From: an uncultured Bacteroidota bacterium
GTDB lineage: Bacteria > Bacteroidota > Bacteroidia > Chitinophagales > Chitinophagaceae
DNA: 64,000 nt
Assembly: GCA_903887005.1 (NCBI GenBank)
Contig: CAISOH010000351.1
Span: 1-64,000, forward strand
Direction of reading: 5' to 3'
Shown: positions 51,964 through 59,207 of the stretch, in pieces
Layout of the letters: each line of letters begins with the position of its first letter
How positions within the stretch are numbered: position 1 is the first letter of the stretch
Program-made: the position numbers and the translations under genes
The notes under the pieces: model-generated
What the model saw: only the letters and a program-made list of their open reading frames with translations
What the model was told of the DNA's origin: nothing
Databases searched by the model: none

Positions 51964-52172
51964 AAACCTGGGTTGTATTAGCCCACCTGGCTGGTAGTTT
52001 TGGTTACGGCTACGCCCTTTACATTGAGTGGGGCACCGTCAAGGCGGCTATCATGTTGGTAATTGGTACGCTGTATGCTGTTATACAGGTATTGCGTTTT
52101 GCTGTACGACTGGTAAATGAGTATTATGACATGCTGCATAAGAGACGGAAGTACCAGGAGCATAAAGACTAA
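51951..52172 (+). CDS. Small two-helix membrane protein, holin candidate
   Basis: The start is set at the ATG at 51951 (MAELKTWVVLAHLAGS), 73 residues. Longer starts in this frame lie within the previous gene. Two hydrophobic stretches (WVVLAHLAGSFGYGYALYI and AAIMLVIGTLYAVIQVLRFAV) are followed by a basic tail, the common holin plan. A terminator closes the unit. Confidence 0.55.
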   Translation: MAELKTWVVLAHLAGSFGYGYALYIEWGTVKAAIMLVIGTLYAVIQVLRFAVRLVNEYYDMLHKRRKYQEHKD

Positions 52173-52200
52173 TTAATACCGATATTTAATAAAAATGTTT

Positions 52201-52228
52201 AAGTGGTCGAATTTGACCACTTTTTTAT
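52201..52228 (+). terminator. Intrinsic terminator
   Basis: An 8-bp stem (AAGTGGTC 52201-52208 with 52215-52222), 6-nt loop and T-rich end. Confidence 0.9.
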
Positions 52229-52273
52229 TTGTATACCTTTATGCTTTAAATTTTCTAACCAAAAACGAAAATC

Positions 52274-52762
52274 ATGAGTTTATTAAATTCCATTGCAAAG
52301 TTTTTTGTACAGATTTGGAAGTTTCTCACAAAAGAGGCCCAGGATGCTTTACCAATTGTAGAAAAAGTGATTAACGAGTTAAAGGCCATAAATGCTACGG
52401 GCATACCAGCAGACATACTGAGCTTAGTAACTACCCCTGCCATAGGCACGGCCATCGAAGCGGCTATAACGACCAGTTTGGCGGCCATATCAACAGGGAT
52501 AGCCACAGCCAGCGGATGGGCGGCAGAAACGCCACAGCAGGCCCTGGAAGGGATTGTGCAGTATATTAACAAAGCGGATGCCCCAACCAAAGCAGGATTG
52601 CTTACGCAGCTATCTTCCAGCCTTTATTCAGCGGTAAGCGGTATATCCACGGCACATGCCAGTACGTTAACGCAACTTCATTATACGGGAGAACTGCAGG
52701 CGGCAGTTGCAGCAGATACTCCGCAGGAAGAAGATGCCACCAATGCAGAGGAAACCACATAA
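52274..52762 (+). CDS. Hypothetical protein with amphipathic helices
   Basis: This 162-residue protein has a hydrophobic/amphipathic N-terminal half (SIAKFFVQIWKFLTKEA; TAIEAAITTSLAAISTGIAT) and an acidic end. It stands alone between two terminators just before the lysozyme, so a lysis or superinfection role is possible. Unrecognised. Confidence 0.5.
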   Translation: MSLLNSIAKFFVQIWKFLTKEAQDALPIVEKVINELKAINATGIPADILSLVTTPAIGTAIEAAITTSLAAISTGIATASGWAAETPQQALEGIVQYINKADAPTKAGLLTQLSSSLYSAVSGISTAHASTLTQLHYTGELQAAVAADTPQEEDATNAEETT

Positions 52763-52802
52763 ATTTGCATAATCAGCAATTTTTTTTACGTATTAGTATT
52801 AG

Positions 52803-52827
52803 CCCTGTATATCTATACGGGGTTTTT
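52803..52827 (+). terminator. Intrinsic terminator
   Basis: A hairpin with an 8-9 bp stem (CCCTGTATA-type, 52803 to 52822, one T:G) and five T. Confidence 0.85.
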
Positions 52828-52848
52828 CTTTAACCAAAAACAAACGTT

Positions 52849-53271
52849 ATGGCAGATTTTACAATAGCATTTAAACGCAGGCTACCAATAGAGGGGCCTT
52901 GGGAAAACGACCCTACGGATAGCGGATGCTGGACACTGGGCGATACATTAGGGGCTGGCCACGGGGTAAACATTGGAACCAATATGGGAATATGTGCATG
53001 GGAACTTAGCGCATACCTGGGCCGCACTGCTACGGAGGAGGATATGAAAAACCTGAGCGAAGAAACTGCGGGAGCAATTTTCAAGAAAAACTACTGGGAT
53101 AAATTTCGTGGCGATGAAATTATTAACCAGAATATTGCCAATGACCTTTTTGATGCATGCGTTAATGAGGGCCTGGTAACCGGTATTAAGCAAGCTCAGG
53201 AGGCCGGAGGAATAACCATTAACGGTAAGGTAGATGAACCCACATTAAACTTCTTAAATACATTGTTATGA
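52849..53271 (+). CDS. Endolysin, GH108-like lysozyme
   Basis: This 140-residue protein has the GH108 (N-acetylmuramidase) layout. The catalytic glutamate lies in LPIEGPWENDPTDSG (E15, compare EGGY), followed by a GAGHGVNIGTNMG loop, helices ending in FKKNYWDKFRGDEI, then NDLFDACVNEGLVTGIKQAQE. Position 16 is G as in the family, but the third residue is P, a small change. It cuts peptidoglycan at the end of infection. It overlaps the lipoprotein gene by ATGA. No signal peptide, so export needs a holin. Confidence 0.85.
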   Translation: MADFTIAFKRRLPIEGPWENDPTDSGCWTLGDTLGAGHGVNIGTNMGICAWELSAYLGRTATEEDMKNLSEETAGAIFKKNYWDKFRGDEIINQNIANDLFDACVNEGLVTGIKQAQEAGGITINGKVDEPTLNFLNTLL

Positions 53272-53681
53272 GAAAATTGATAATTGGGATAATGATACTG
53301 GCATCCTGCACCCAGGCCAAATTGCCTTCAAAGAGCCAGGACAGCGTGGCTGTTATTTTGAACGGAGATACCATTGGAGTAAACAGGCAAACGAGCGATG
53401 CCCTGATTGTGATACATGCAAAATACGATAGCCTGTTAAGCCGCCAGCGGGCAGCAGACAGTGCCCTGGCCCTGTTACAGCCCAAATACGACAGTCTTTT
53501 GAGAGCGAAGCAGGATGCAGACTATTTTAACACTAAGATTGTTAGAACAAGGGACAGCCTTCGTACCGCACTGTTCAGGGACGAATACAAAATAATAAAG
53601 GTGAAGTATTACGTATCGCTTTGTATGAAGCATCCAGTAAACGACAAGTATTTAAAAGGCTGGATAAACGCGATATTTTAA
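53268..53681 (+). CDS. Lipoprotein, spanin-like
   Basis: This 137-residue protein has a signal peptide with a lipobox (ILASC, cysteine 14), then a long charged helical region (SLLSRQRAADSALALL; YDSLLRAKQDADYFN) and a short end. Outer-membrane lipoproteins with helical bodies next to endolysins are typical o-spanins or unimolecular spanins; a C-terminal membrane segment is not clear, so o-spanin is favoured. It starts inside the lysozyme stop codon. Confidence 0.65.
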   Translation: MRKLIIGIMILASCTQAKLPSKSQDSVAVILNGDTIGVNRQTSDALIVIHAKYDSLLSRQRAADSALALLQPKYDSLLRAKQDADYFNTKIVRTRDSLRTALFRDEYKIIKVKYYVSLCMKHPVNDKYLKGWINAIF

Positions 53682-53726
53682 TAAAATAGTTAATATTGCA
53701 GTGAATTGTTTTTTAAAAGGTTAGAG

Positions 53727-53760
53727 AGTGCCTGGCTATTATTGCCGGGCACTTTCTTTT
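53727..53760 (+). terminator. Intrinsic terminator of the late unit
   Basis: A 10-bp stem with one T:G (AGTGCCTGGC 53727-53736 with 53744-53753), 7-nt loop and T-rich end. Confidence 0.9.
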
Positions 53761-53778
53761 TAATAACCTAAAAATAAA

Positions 53779-53809
53779 TTTGTTTATTAAAAATGATATA
53801 CTATTTTTG
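53779..53809 (+). promoter_or_regulatory. Bacteroidota promoter of the early/replication unit
   Basis: TTTG (53779-53782), a spacer of 19 bp and TATTTTTG (53802-53809) match the Bacteroidota -33/-7 consensus exactly. This is the best promoter in the window. It is overlapped by the GATATAC operator repeats. Confidence 0.8.
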
Positions 53810-53829
53810 ATATACCAAATACGATATAC
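53795..53829 (+). repeat. Triple GATATAC operator with a 14-bp period
   Basis: GATATAC occurs at 53795-53801, 53809-53815 and 53823-53829, exactly 14 bp apart. The first two flank the -7 box and the third lies just before the ATG at 53834. A protein bound at these sites would block the promoter. A single GATATAC also lies at 55652-55658 before another gene. Confidence 0.8.
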
Positions 53830-53833
53830 GAAA

Positions 53834-54112
53834 ATGGCAATAGCGCTTTTTGATACTGAAATGACACTTGAAACAACGATACCATTAACAAGGCTTAATG
53901 CCCTGGTAGCCCAAATAAGCTACAAGGGGAAGGTATTGTGTGTAGAGTGCGGCAGCCAGTATAATGCAGATATGGCTATACCGGATTGGGAATTTATTAA
54001 GGTAGGAGAATTTAGCGGCAGTGAGTTGTGGTATCAATTATGGAAGATTGACGGGCAATTGCATTGCTTTTTAAGCAACGGACAAAACATAAGGCTTAAA
54101 TCAAAATACTAA
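53834..54112 (+). CDS. Hypothetical protein, first gene of the early unit
   Basis: The start is at the ATG 53834 (MAIALFDTEMTLETTI), 92 residues. An earlier ATG lies in the promoter. The sequence has beta-strand-like parts (GKVLCVECGSQYN; LWYQLWKIDGQLHCFL). It is followed after 1 bp by the HTH gene. Function unknown, possibly an early regulator. Confidence 0.5.
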   Translation: MAIALFDTEMTLETTIPLTRLNALVAQISYKGKVLCVECGSQYNADMAIPDWEFIKVGEFSGSELWYQLWKIDGQLHCFLSNGQNIRLKSKY

Positions 54113-54113
54113 T

Positions 54114-54329
54114 ATGGCAGGTTTAACAGAACAGGTGGTTGCTGACCTTTTTAAAAGGGCTGAGGATATGGGAATAACGATGGGGCAGCTTGCGTATATT
54201 TCTAAGATTGGAAGTTCTACTTTAAGCGAGATTAAGAATGGAAAGCGTGATATTAATTTGGCCAAAATAGAGAAGATTTGCGAGGCTTTAAAGGTTCGGC
54301 CAGTGCTTTCCTTTACACCGGTGGGTTAA
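54114..54329 (+). CDS. XRE/Cro-type DNA-binding repressor-like protein
   Basis: This 71-residue protein is one helix-turn-helix domain of the XRE/Cro type: MGITMGQLAYISKIGSSTLSEIKNG spans helices 2 and 3, followed by KRDINLAKIEKICEAL. Proteins of this size act as dimers on short operators. It is encoded 300 bp downstream of the three-copy GATATAC operator, within the unit that this operator controls, so autoregulation is likely. This is inference from position. Confidence 0.75.
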   Translation: MAGLTEQVVADLFKRAEDMGITMGQLAYISKIGSSTLSEIKNGKRDINLAKIEKICEALKVRPVLSFTPVG

Positions 54330-54373
54330 AGCGATTGTAGGGCATTTACAGGGCAAAATAAACACACTTTTTT

Positions 54374-54598
54374 ATGATAAGTTATTTAGCTATTTATGTG
54401 GCAGGGTACGTTGTTTCCTATTTTTTAGGAAAAGCGTCATGGATAAAGGATCATGAAGGCTTCTTGGTTCCTTGGTCTATTGCTACCAGAAGGGGATTTT
54501 TAATGATTAGTTTACTTTCATGGCTATCAGTTCTTATATTTTTTATTTTTTTATTTGGGTCAAGCGAAGATGGCGATGACACCCCTGCTAAATGGTAA
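54374..54598 (+). CDS. Small membrane protein
   Basis: This 74-residue protein has two hydrophobic segments (SYLAIYVAGYVVSYFLG near the N-terminus and a second LMISLLSWLSVLIFFIFLFG), then an acidic tail (SSEDGDDTPAK). Function unknown; a superinfection-exclusion type role is possible for an early membrane protein. Confidence 0.55.
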   Translation: MISYLAIYVAGYVVSYFLGKASWIKDHEGFLVPWSIATRRGFLMISLLSWLSVLIFFIFLFGSSEDGDDTPAKW

Positions 54599-54620
54599 TT
54601 TTAAACTTTAAAACAACAAT

Positions 54621-55457
54621 ATGAATACAGAAATTGCCAAAGTCCTTAACAAAGAGGTGAATACCGTATTAAAGGCAAAGGCCCTTGAGGGGTTTGAAAA
54701 GGCTTACCTGCTTGCTGATTCCATTGAAAAGCTTCAAACTGCTTTAACCCCCCAATACATGCGGCCTATCATGGCATTACAGGGCAATAAGCTTGGTTTT
54801 AAAACAGACAAGGATAAGGACGGCGGGTATTCTGAACCAATTGTTAAGAATTGCCTTATTGAAGCTGTTTTGATTGGATTGCAGCCATTTGGGAACCAGT
54901 TTAACATCATTGCAGGCAACATGTACCCTACAAAGGAGGGCATGGGTTCTCTACTTGACCATTGGGAGGGGCTTTCGTATAAAATAAAGCCCCGGCTACC
55001 GCGCATTAATGCCTTAAAAGATGGCGCTGCTGTAGAAATGGAAGTTGAGTGGACAATGAATGCAGGTGTTAAAAAAACTGAAATATTAGACATCCCTGTT
55101 AAGATGAACTCAATGATGGGTGTAGATGCCGTAATTGGCAAGGCCACCCGTAAGGCCCGCGCTTGGTTATATCATACACTTAGTGGGTTTGAGATTGCGG
55201 ATGGGGATATAACAGACCTTCCTTCTGCTTCTATGCAGGCTAATGAGGAACTGGAGCCATGGAAAATACTTTTGAAGGATGTAAAAACCCTGCAAGAGTT
55301 AGAGGTTATTGAAAAGAGCAATGCAGAGCAGATTGCAGGTAGCCCATTAATACAGGGGTTATTTATAACCAAAAGAAATACATTTTTGAATTTATCGGGC
55401 AAGGATAAAGCGAGCCAGGCTACGAAGCAGGCTGAGGAGATGCTAAAAAAGAATTAA
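54621..55457 (+). CDS. RecT-like single-strand annealing protein
   Basis: This 278-residue protein has a RecT/Redbeta-like layout: a helical N-terminus, a core with LQPFGNQFNIIAGNMYPTKEG followed by a beta hairpin and charged strands, and the helical ATRKARAWLYHTLSG segment at the place of the conserved RecT arginine/lysine region. The gene lies in the same unit as a YqaJ exonuclease (57477-58667), as RecT genes generally do. It would pair complementary single strands in recombination or replication repair. The identification rests on pattern and partner. Confidence 0.65.
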   Translation: MNTEIAKVLNKEVNTVLKAKALEGFEKAYLLADSIEKLQTALTPQYMRPIMALQGNKLGFKTDKDKDGGYSEPIVKNCLIEAVLIGLQPFGNQFNIIAGNMYPTKEGMGSLLDHWEGLSYKIKPRLPRINALKDGAAVEMEVEWTMNAGVKKTEILDIPVKMNSMMGVDAVIGKATRKARAWLYHTLSGFEIADGDITDLPSASMQANEELEPWKILLKDVKTLQELEVIEKSNAEQIAGSPLIQGLFITKRNTFLNLSGKDKASQATKQAEEMLKKN

Positions 55458-55520
55458 AGACGGTGTTTTTCACAAATTAGAATTGGAAATTGGGCAGCCT
55501 TATTCTTAGGGCTGCAATAT

Positions 55521-55625
55521 TGGGGAATAGCTTAATTGGAAGACCAATCGAAGCTAAGGAGATGGCCACCGGATGCAGAGATTATCCATCGAGGAGAGAT
55601 ATTCGTTCGAGTCGAATTTCCTCAA
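55521..55625 (+). ncRNA. tRNA-like RNA 1, non-canonical core
   Basis: The 7-bp acceptor (55521-55527 with 55618-55624) has U1:A72, G2:C71, G3:U70 and A73. The T arm is ideal (ATTCG-TTCGAGT-CGAAT, 55601-55617). The part between them is 73 nt instead of about 41. It contains a strong hairpin TAGCTT...AAGCTA with an inner ATTGG-AAGA-CCAAT, in place of a D arm, and a possible 5-bp/7-nt arm GGATG-CAGAGAT-TATCC without U33. No encoded CCA. It fills a 204-bp gap between recT-like and DUF6745 genes. The rest of the gap contains no gene. Confidence 0.55.
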
Positions 55626-55661
55626 CCGAATTTTTAAAAACCTTTTAAAACGATATACAAT

Positions 55662-56681
55662 ATGCTTACTGAATTAACTAAAGAGCAACAGCAACTAATG
55701 TTAACCGTCCGCGACAGGTGGATTAATTTAGCCTTAAAAGACAATAAAAAAGGCATAGATAAAGTGCTTTTTGAAGAAGGTATAACGTGGCTATATCAAG
55801 ACCTTTTAAAAAAGCCAAAGCCTAAAATTGTTTACTGCGATTCTTGGATAGGATGTTTATTGACAATTGCCATTTTTAAGAAAACCCCAAAAATAGATAT
55901 GTCCAGTGTGTGGGCCAGTGTGTGGGCCAGTGTGGGGGCCAGTGTGGGGGACAGTGTGTGGGCCAGTGTGGGGGCCAGTGTGGGGGACAGTGTGTGGGAC
56001 AGTGTGGGGGACAGTGTGGGGGAACATTCTGCATATAATGGCTGGTCAAACTTTGGATGGGTTTCTTTTTATGATTTTTTTGAAGAAATCAAAGTCCTTG
56101 ACAATTTTAAATTCAAGCAGTATAAAAAACTAATCAAGTCGAATGCTTTTGAAGCGTACGAATACGATAATTACATATTTGCAATACAGCCACCTATAAG
56201 CATCGTTAAAAACGATGCAAGCCGCTTACACAATCCAAAAGGGATGGCTGTTCAGTTTAAAGACGGAAGTGGTTATTATTTTATTAATGGCAGAAGTGTT
56301 CCTGCTTGGGTATTTGAAAAGGCAGAAACTGGAGATATTACCAAAGAGCTTTTTATTTCAGAAAAAAACAGCGATATAAAAGGGGCTATTTACGAAGTAT
56401 TGGGCCAGGTAAAAATGATGGAGTTGTTGGGAGCGGAGGAGATTGATAAGCAGAGTATCGTACATATGAACGGAGATATAGAAGTTGTAACCCTTTTAAA
56501 AACTAAAGATGTGTTTGCGGAGATAGACAACCAGCCTTTCGCGTGGGTTAAGATGATATGCCCTTCAACTGGCACCCAATACTTGCAGGGGGTTGAGCCT
56601 CACCATACGAACGCTTTAGAGGCAATTGCCAGTCTTAGTATGTTTAAAGCGGAAGAATACAGGTTTGATTTACGCAGTTAA
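55662..56681 (+). CDS. DUF6745-like protein with S-V-x-x repeats
   Basis: This 339-residue protein contains ten SV(W/G)(A/D/E) repeats at residues about 81-120, coded by ten 12-bp units (55903-56022). The following region matches DUF6745 proteins: AYNGWSNFGWVSFYDFF, AVQFKDGSGYYFINGRSVP and a C-terminal ISEKNSDIKGAIYEVL-type segment. Such proteins, found in bacteria and phages, usually have an S-V-x-x repeat of varied length. Function unknown. A GATATAC site lies 4 bp before the ATG. Confidence 0.75.
   Translation: MLTELTKEQQQLMLTVRDRWINLALKDNKKGIDKVLFEEGITWLYQDLLKKPKPKIVYCDSWIGCLLTIAIFKKTPKIDMSSVWASVWASVGASVGDSVWASVGASVGDSVWDSVGDSVGEHSAYNGWSNFGWVSFYDFFEEIKVLDNFKFKQYKKLIKSNAFEAYEYDNYIFAIQPPISIVKNDASRLHNPKGMAVQFKDGSGYYFINGRSVPAWVFEKAETGDITKELFISEKNSDIKGAIYEVLGQVKMMELLGAEEIDKQSIVHMNGDIEVVTLLKTKDVFAEIDNQPFAWVKMICPSTGTQYLQGVEPHHTNALEAIASLSMFKAEEYRFDLRS
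55903..56022 (+). repeat. Ten 12-bp tandem repeats inside the DUF6745-like gene
   Basis: Units of the type (C/A)CAGTGTG(T/G)GGG follow each other without gaps and keep the frame, coding SVWA/SVGA/SVGD/SVWD/SVGE. Copies differ at only two or three positions, so unit number may change by slippage or recombination. Confidence 0.9.
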
Positions 56682-56710
56682 TTTCATTTTATAACTTTAA
56701 ATAAAAATCA

Positions 56711-57076
56711 ATGAACACGATTAAAGGGCACCAGGGCGATGTACAATTCCGCTCACTAAAAAATCTTCCGGAGGGAGCTACTAAAATAGAAAGTAAGCCG
56801 ATTGCGCTTAGGGAGCATAGCGGACACATGCATGTTCTCACGGGAGATGTACAGCATTTTGAGTTAAACGGCAAGCTTTATGCAGCAGTAGGTGGTGATG
56901 GAGCGCGGCTGCAGCATGTGCATGAAAGTAATTTTACGGCCAAATGCTGGCAGACAACGGAAGAATTGCCGGTTGCAGACCATAAAAGCCACCCTCTACC
57001 GGAGGGAGTGTACGAATTTTTTATTCAGAATAGCTACAACCCGTATGCGAAGCTGATGGAAAAGGTGATTGATTAA
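56711..57076 (+). CDS. Conserved phage beta-barrel-like protein
   Basis: This 121-residue protein has the layout of a small phage family with a double-stranded barrel look: GDVQFRSLKNLPEGATK, then ALREHSGHMHVLTGDVQ and a histidine pair in LQHVHESNF, ending VYEFFIQNSYNPYAKLMEKVID. Histidines might bind metal. Function unknown. It lies between the two tRNA-like RNAs. Confidence 0.65.
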   Translation: MNTIKGHQGDVQFRSLKNLPEGATKIESKPIALREHSGHMHVLTGDVQHFELNGKLYAAVGGDGARLQHVHESNFTAKCWQTTEELPVADHKSHPLPEGVYEFFIQNSYNPYAKLMEKVID

Positions 57077-57082
57077 TTTAGG

Positions 57083-57217
57083 TGGGGGATGTCGGAATGG
57101 TAGACGATTTCTGCATTGGTAAGACAGATATTAAGCAGATTGAAAAAGATATGAAAGCCCGCCACTGCACAACCAGAGGGCAATTGTATCATGCGGGTTC
57201 GAGTCCCGCTCCCTCAA
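57083..57217 (+). ncRNA. tRNA-like RNA 2, type II-like with enlarged core
   Basis: The 7-bp acceptor (57083-57089 with 57210-57216) has U1:A72, G2:C71, G3:U70 and A73. The D arm is like tRNA-Leu (TCG-GAATGGTAGA-CGA) and the T arm ideal (GCGGG-TTCGAGT-CCCGC, 57193-57209). The middle is 85 nt instead of about 35. It may fold into an 11-bp arm (TCTGC-A-TTGGTA / TATTAA-GCAGA, 7-nt loop AGACAGA) and a long second arm with GCCC/GGGC and GATA/TATC. No normal anticodon arm and no encoded CCA. It takes up almost the whole 164-bp gap. Confidence 0.6.
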
Positions 57218-57240
57218 CAATCTTTTAAAAAACGATTATT

Positions 57241-57465
57241 ATGGAGATTTTAAAACTAACCAGAAGAAAACGAATAGAAAACCTGCCTAATGGAACTTTG
57301 TTTATGTCTGAAAGCGGGACCATCGCTTTAAAATCTGAATATCACACAGATAAAGGGGCGTGTGAGTGTTACATAGTTGGAACAGGTGAGTTTTTTTGGG
57401 GAGGCGTAAAAGAGGCGTCTGATTTAAATAAAATGCTCGTCTACCCCATTGAAATAATCGAATAA
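57241..57465 (+). CDS. Small hypothetical protein
   Basis: This 74-residue protein begins MEILKLTRRKRIENLPNG and consists of mostly beta strands (TLFMSESGTIALKSEYHT; GTGEFFWGGVKE). It lies 11 bp before the exonuclease gene. No family recognised. Confidence 0.5.
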   Translation: MEILKLTRRKRIENLPNGTLFMSESGTIALKSEYHTDKGACECYIVGTGEFFWGGVKEASDLNKMLVYPIEIIE

Positions 57466-57476
57466 ATTTACTTTTA

Positions 57477-58667
57477 ATGAATACCAAAAACTTAATTTCT
57501 ACGCCTACGGCAGATATGAGCCGTGAAGACTGGCTTAATTTCAGGAAGCCGCTGTGGCATGTGAAAAAGATAATCAATGCAGATCAGTATTATGACGAAG
57601 TTCAACTGTATTCCCCAGGAGTTGCTAATTACGAATGGTTTGAACAACTCTTTAAAACTGAATGGTGGGAAAAGTATAATTTCCCCTGCATAGGCGGCAG
57701 CGAAGTGTCAACCGTAATGGGCCTTAACCAATACAAGTCCATTATTGAACTGTTTTATGAAAAGGTAGGTATTAAAGAAACGCCTGATATTGATAACGCG
57801 GCCATGTTTTGGGGCAGGGAGCTTGAAGAACAGATTGCCGACAAATGGCAGTACTGGACGGGTAACGTTGAAGAAATGATTGAGAATTACAGGGTAAAAA
57901 ATGTTGTTCGCCGGTGTTTTAGGGTTAACGCCTATCTTCAAAACAAAGAGTTCCCGTGGATATTTGTAAGTCTTGACCGGCGTATTGTTAAATCAAAGGA
58001 GGGGCAAGCTTCGATTTCAGCGGGGGAAGGGGTGCTTGAGTGCAAAACCATTTCAGGGTTTGCTGCTGACCAGTGGGAGAGCGGGTTCCCTCCAGGGTAT
58101 GTGATGCAGATACAAACGCAGCTTGGGGTAACTGAGCTTGGGTTTGGAGAAAGTGCGATATTGAAAGACGGCAGGCATTTCGAGGTTTTACCTTTTGACA
58201 GGAACGACAATATCATAGATGCCATTAAATACAAATGCCAGGCGTTTTACGCGGCTGTAAAGAAAGGGATTGAGCATTATATTCTTTCGACAGTTGCGCC
58301 CAATGAGGGGGAAAGGAACAGGCATTTAGCGGCAGTGGATGCACTGGCCCCCGAACCTGATTCAAGCGTGAGTTATGAAGCTTACCTAAAAGCAACCTAC
58401 ACGGATAAAGGGTATGAGGTATTGGGGAACGATGAAGAACTGCTGGATGCTGTGCAGTATCAGAAATTGAAGGGTTATATTGAAACGTTGCAGGAAAAGC
58501 AGCAACTGCATAAGAATAAGCTTTTAAAGGCGTTAGGCGATGCCAGCGTATTGAATTTCGGGGAGCAGGGCAAGGTAACGTACAGAGCGAATAAAAAGGG
58601 CACAAGAAGTTTCCGGTGCGATGTGAAGGTGGTGGATGAAGCGCCAAAGCAAGAACAAGCATATTAA
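57477..58667 (+). CDS. YqaJ-like exonuclease (PD-(D/E)XK fold)
   Basis: This 396-residue nuclease has the YqaJ/lambda-exonuclease pattern: IGGSEVSTVMGL (residues 72-83), GRELEEQIADKW (113-124), a catalytic aspartate in VSLDRRI (D167) and E188-x-K190 in LECKTISGF. Glutamine helices follow (YVMQIQTQLGV). It resects 5' ends to feed a single-strand annealing partner, here the RecT-like protein encoded upstream. The C-terminal 130 residues are helical and may bind it. Start ATG 57477; no overlap with the previous gene. Confidence 0.9.
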   Translation: MNTKNLISTPTADMSREDWLNFRKPLWHVKKIINADQYYDEVQLYSPGVANYEWFEQLFKTEWWEKYNFPCIGGSEVSTVMGLNQYKSIIELFYEKVGIKETPDIDNAAMFWGRELEEQIADKWQYWTGNVEEMIENYRVKNVVRRCFRVNAYLQNKEFPWIFVSLDRRIVKSKEGQASISAGEGVLECKTISGFAADQWESGFPPGYVMQIQTQLGVTELGFGESAILKDGRHFEVLPFDRNDNIIDAIKYKCQAFYAAVKKGIEHYILSTVAPNEGERNRHLAAVDALAPEPDSSVSYEAYLKATYTDKGYEVLGNDEELLDAVQYQKLKGYIETLQEKQQLHKNKLLKALGDASVLNFGEQGKVTYRANKKGTRSFRCDVKVVDEAPKQEQAY

Positions 58668-58747
58668 ATTTTCAGCACATAAGCAATCGTTACCCCGTAC
58701 GGTTTCTACCTATAAGGGGTTTTCTTTCAACTTCAAAAGTAAATGCG

Positions 58748-59173
58748 ATGTCATTAACAACAGAACAAATAATAGAGGGCAATAGGCTAATTGCGGAGTT
58801 TATGGGATGGGGCTTTAGAATATCAGATGGGCGCGTTTATGCTTCTTTTAACGGGGGGGAATTGTGGAATGACAGGGAAGTATATTTACAAAAAATACTT
58901 TCTGAAAATTCCGGTTTTAATTTTCATGGTTCATGGGGTAGGCTTATGCCAGTAGTTGAAAAGATAGAAACAGGCATGAACTGGCCTTATTGTGTACAAC
59001 TTGAAAGAAACATGTTTGCTGAAAAGTCTTCATCTGATTTATACCGATGCGTTATTCACGATGAAGGGTACGCAACGCAAATTATCGTATCTCATAATAA
59101 TAAAATTATGGGTTGTTTTACCGCAGTTGTTGAATTTATTAAATGGATAAACCTATCCAAATTAAACGAATAA
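58748..59173 (+). CDS. Conserved phage hypothetical protein
   Basis: This 141-residue protein belongs by pattern to a phage family with an IIEGNRLIAEFMGW start, a FHGSWGRLMPVVEKIE core and a FTAVVEFIKWIN end, common in phages of many bacteria. Function unknown. The 80 bp before it contain only a weak CCCC/GGGG hairpin. Confidence 0.7.
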   Translation: MSLTTEQIIEGNRLIAEFMGWGFRISDGRVYASFNGGELWNDREVYLQKILSENSGFNFHGSWGRLMPVVEKIETGMNWPYCVQLERNMFAEKSSSDLYRCVIHDEGYATQIIVSHNNKIMGCFTAVVEFIKWINLSKLNE

Positions 59174-59207
59174 CAGTTTTTTGGTTTTTGAAAAATCATT
59201 CAGCGAT

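Noticed and set aside
55568-55642. Short open frame (ATG with AAGGAG before it) across tRNA-like RNA 1, first thought to be a tmRNA-like tag
   Set aside because: The frame runs through the T arm and acceptor, whose pairing is better explained by RNA. The peptide does not end like known tags.
57082-57240. Open frame from GTG or ATG through tRNA-like RNA 2
   Set aside because: Its end reads as the usual translation of a T arm and acceptor, and the D arm also fits an RNA. A real small protein cannot be fully excluded, but the RNA has more support.
58668-58747. CCCC/GGGG hairpin after the exonuclease gene as a terminator
   Set aside because: The stem is only five base pairs with a long loop, too weak to call.
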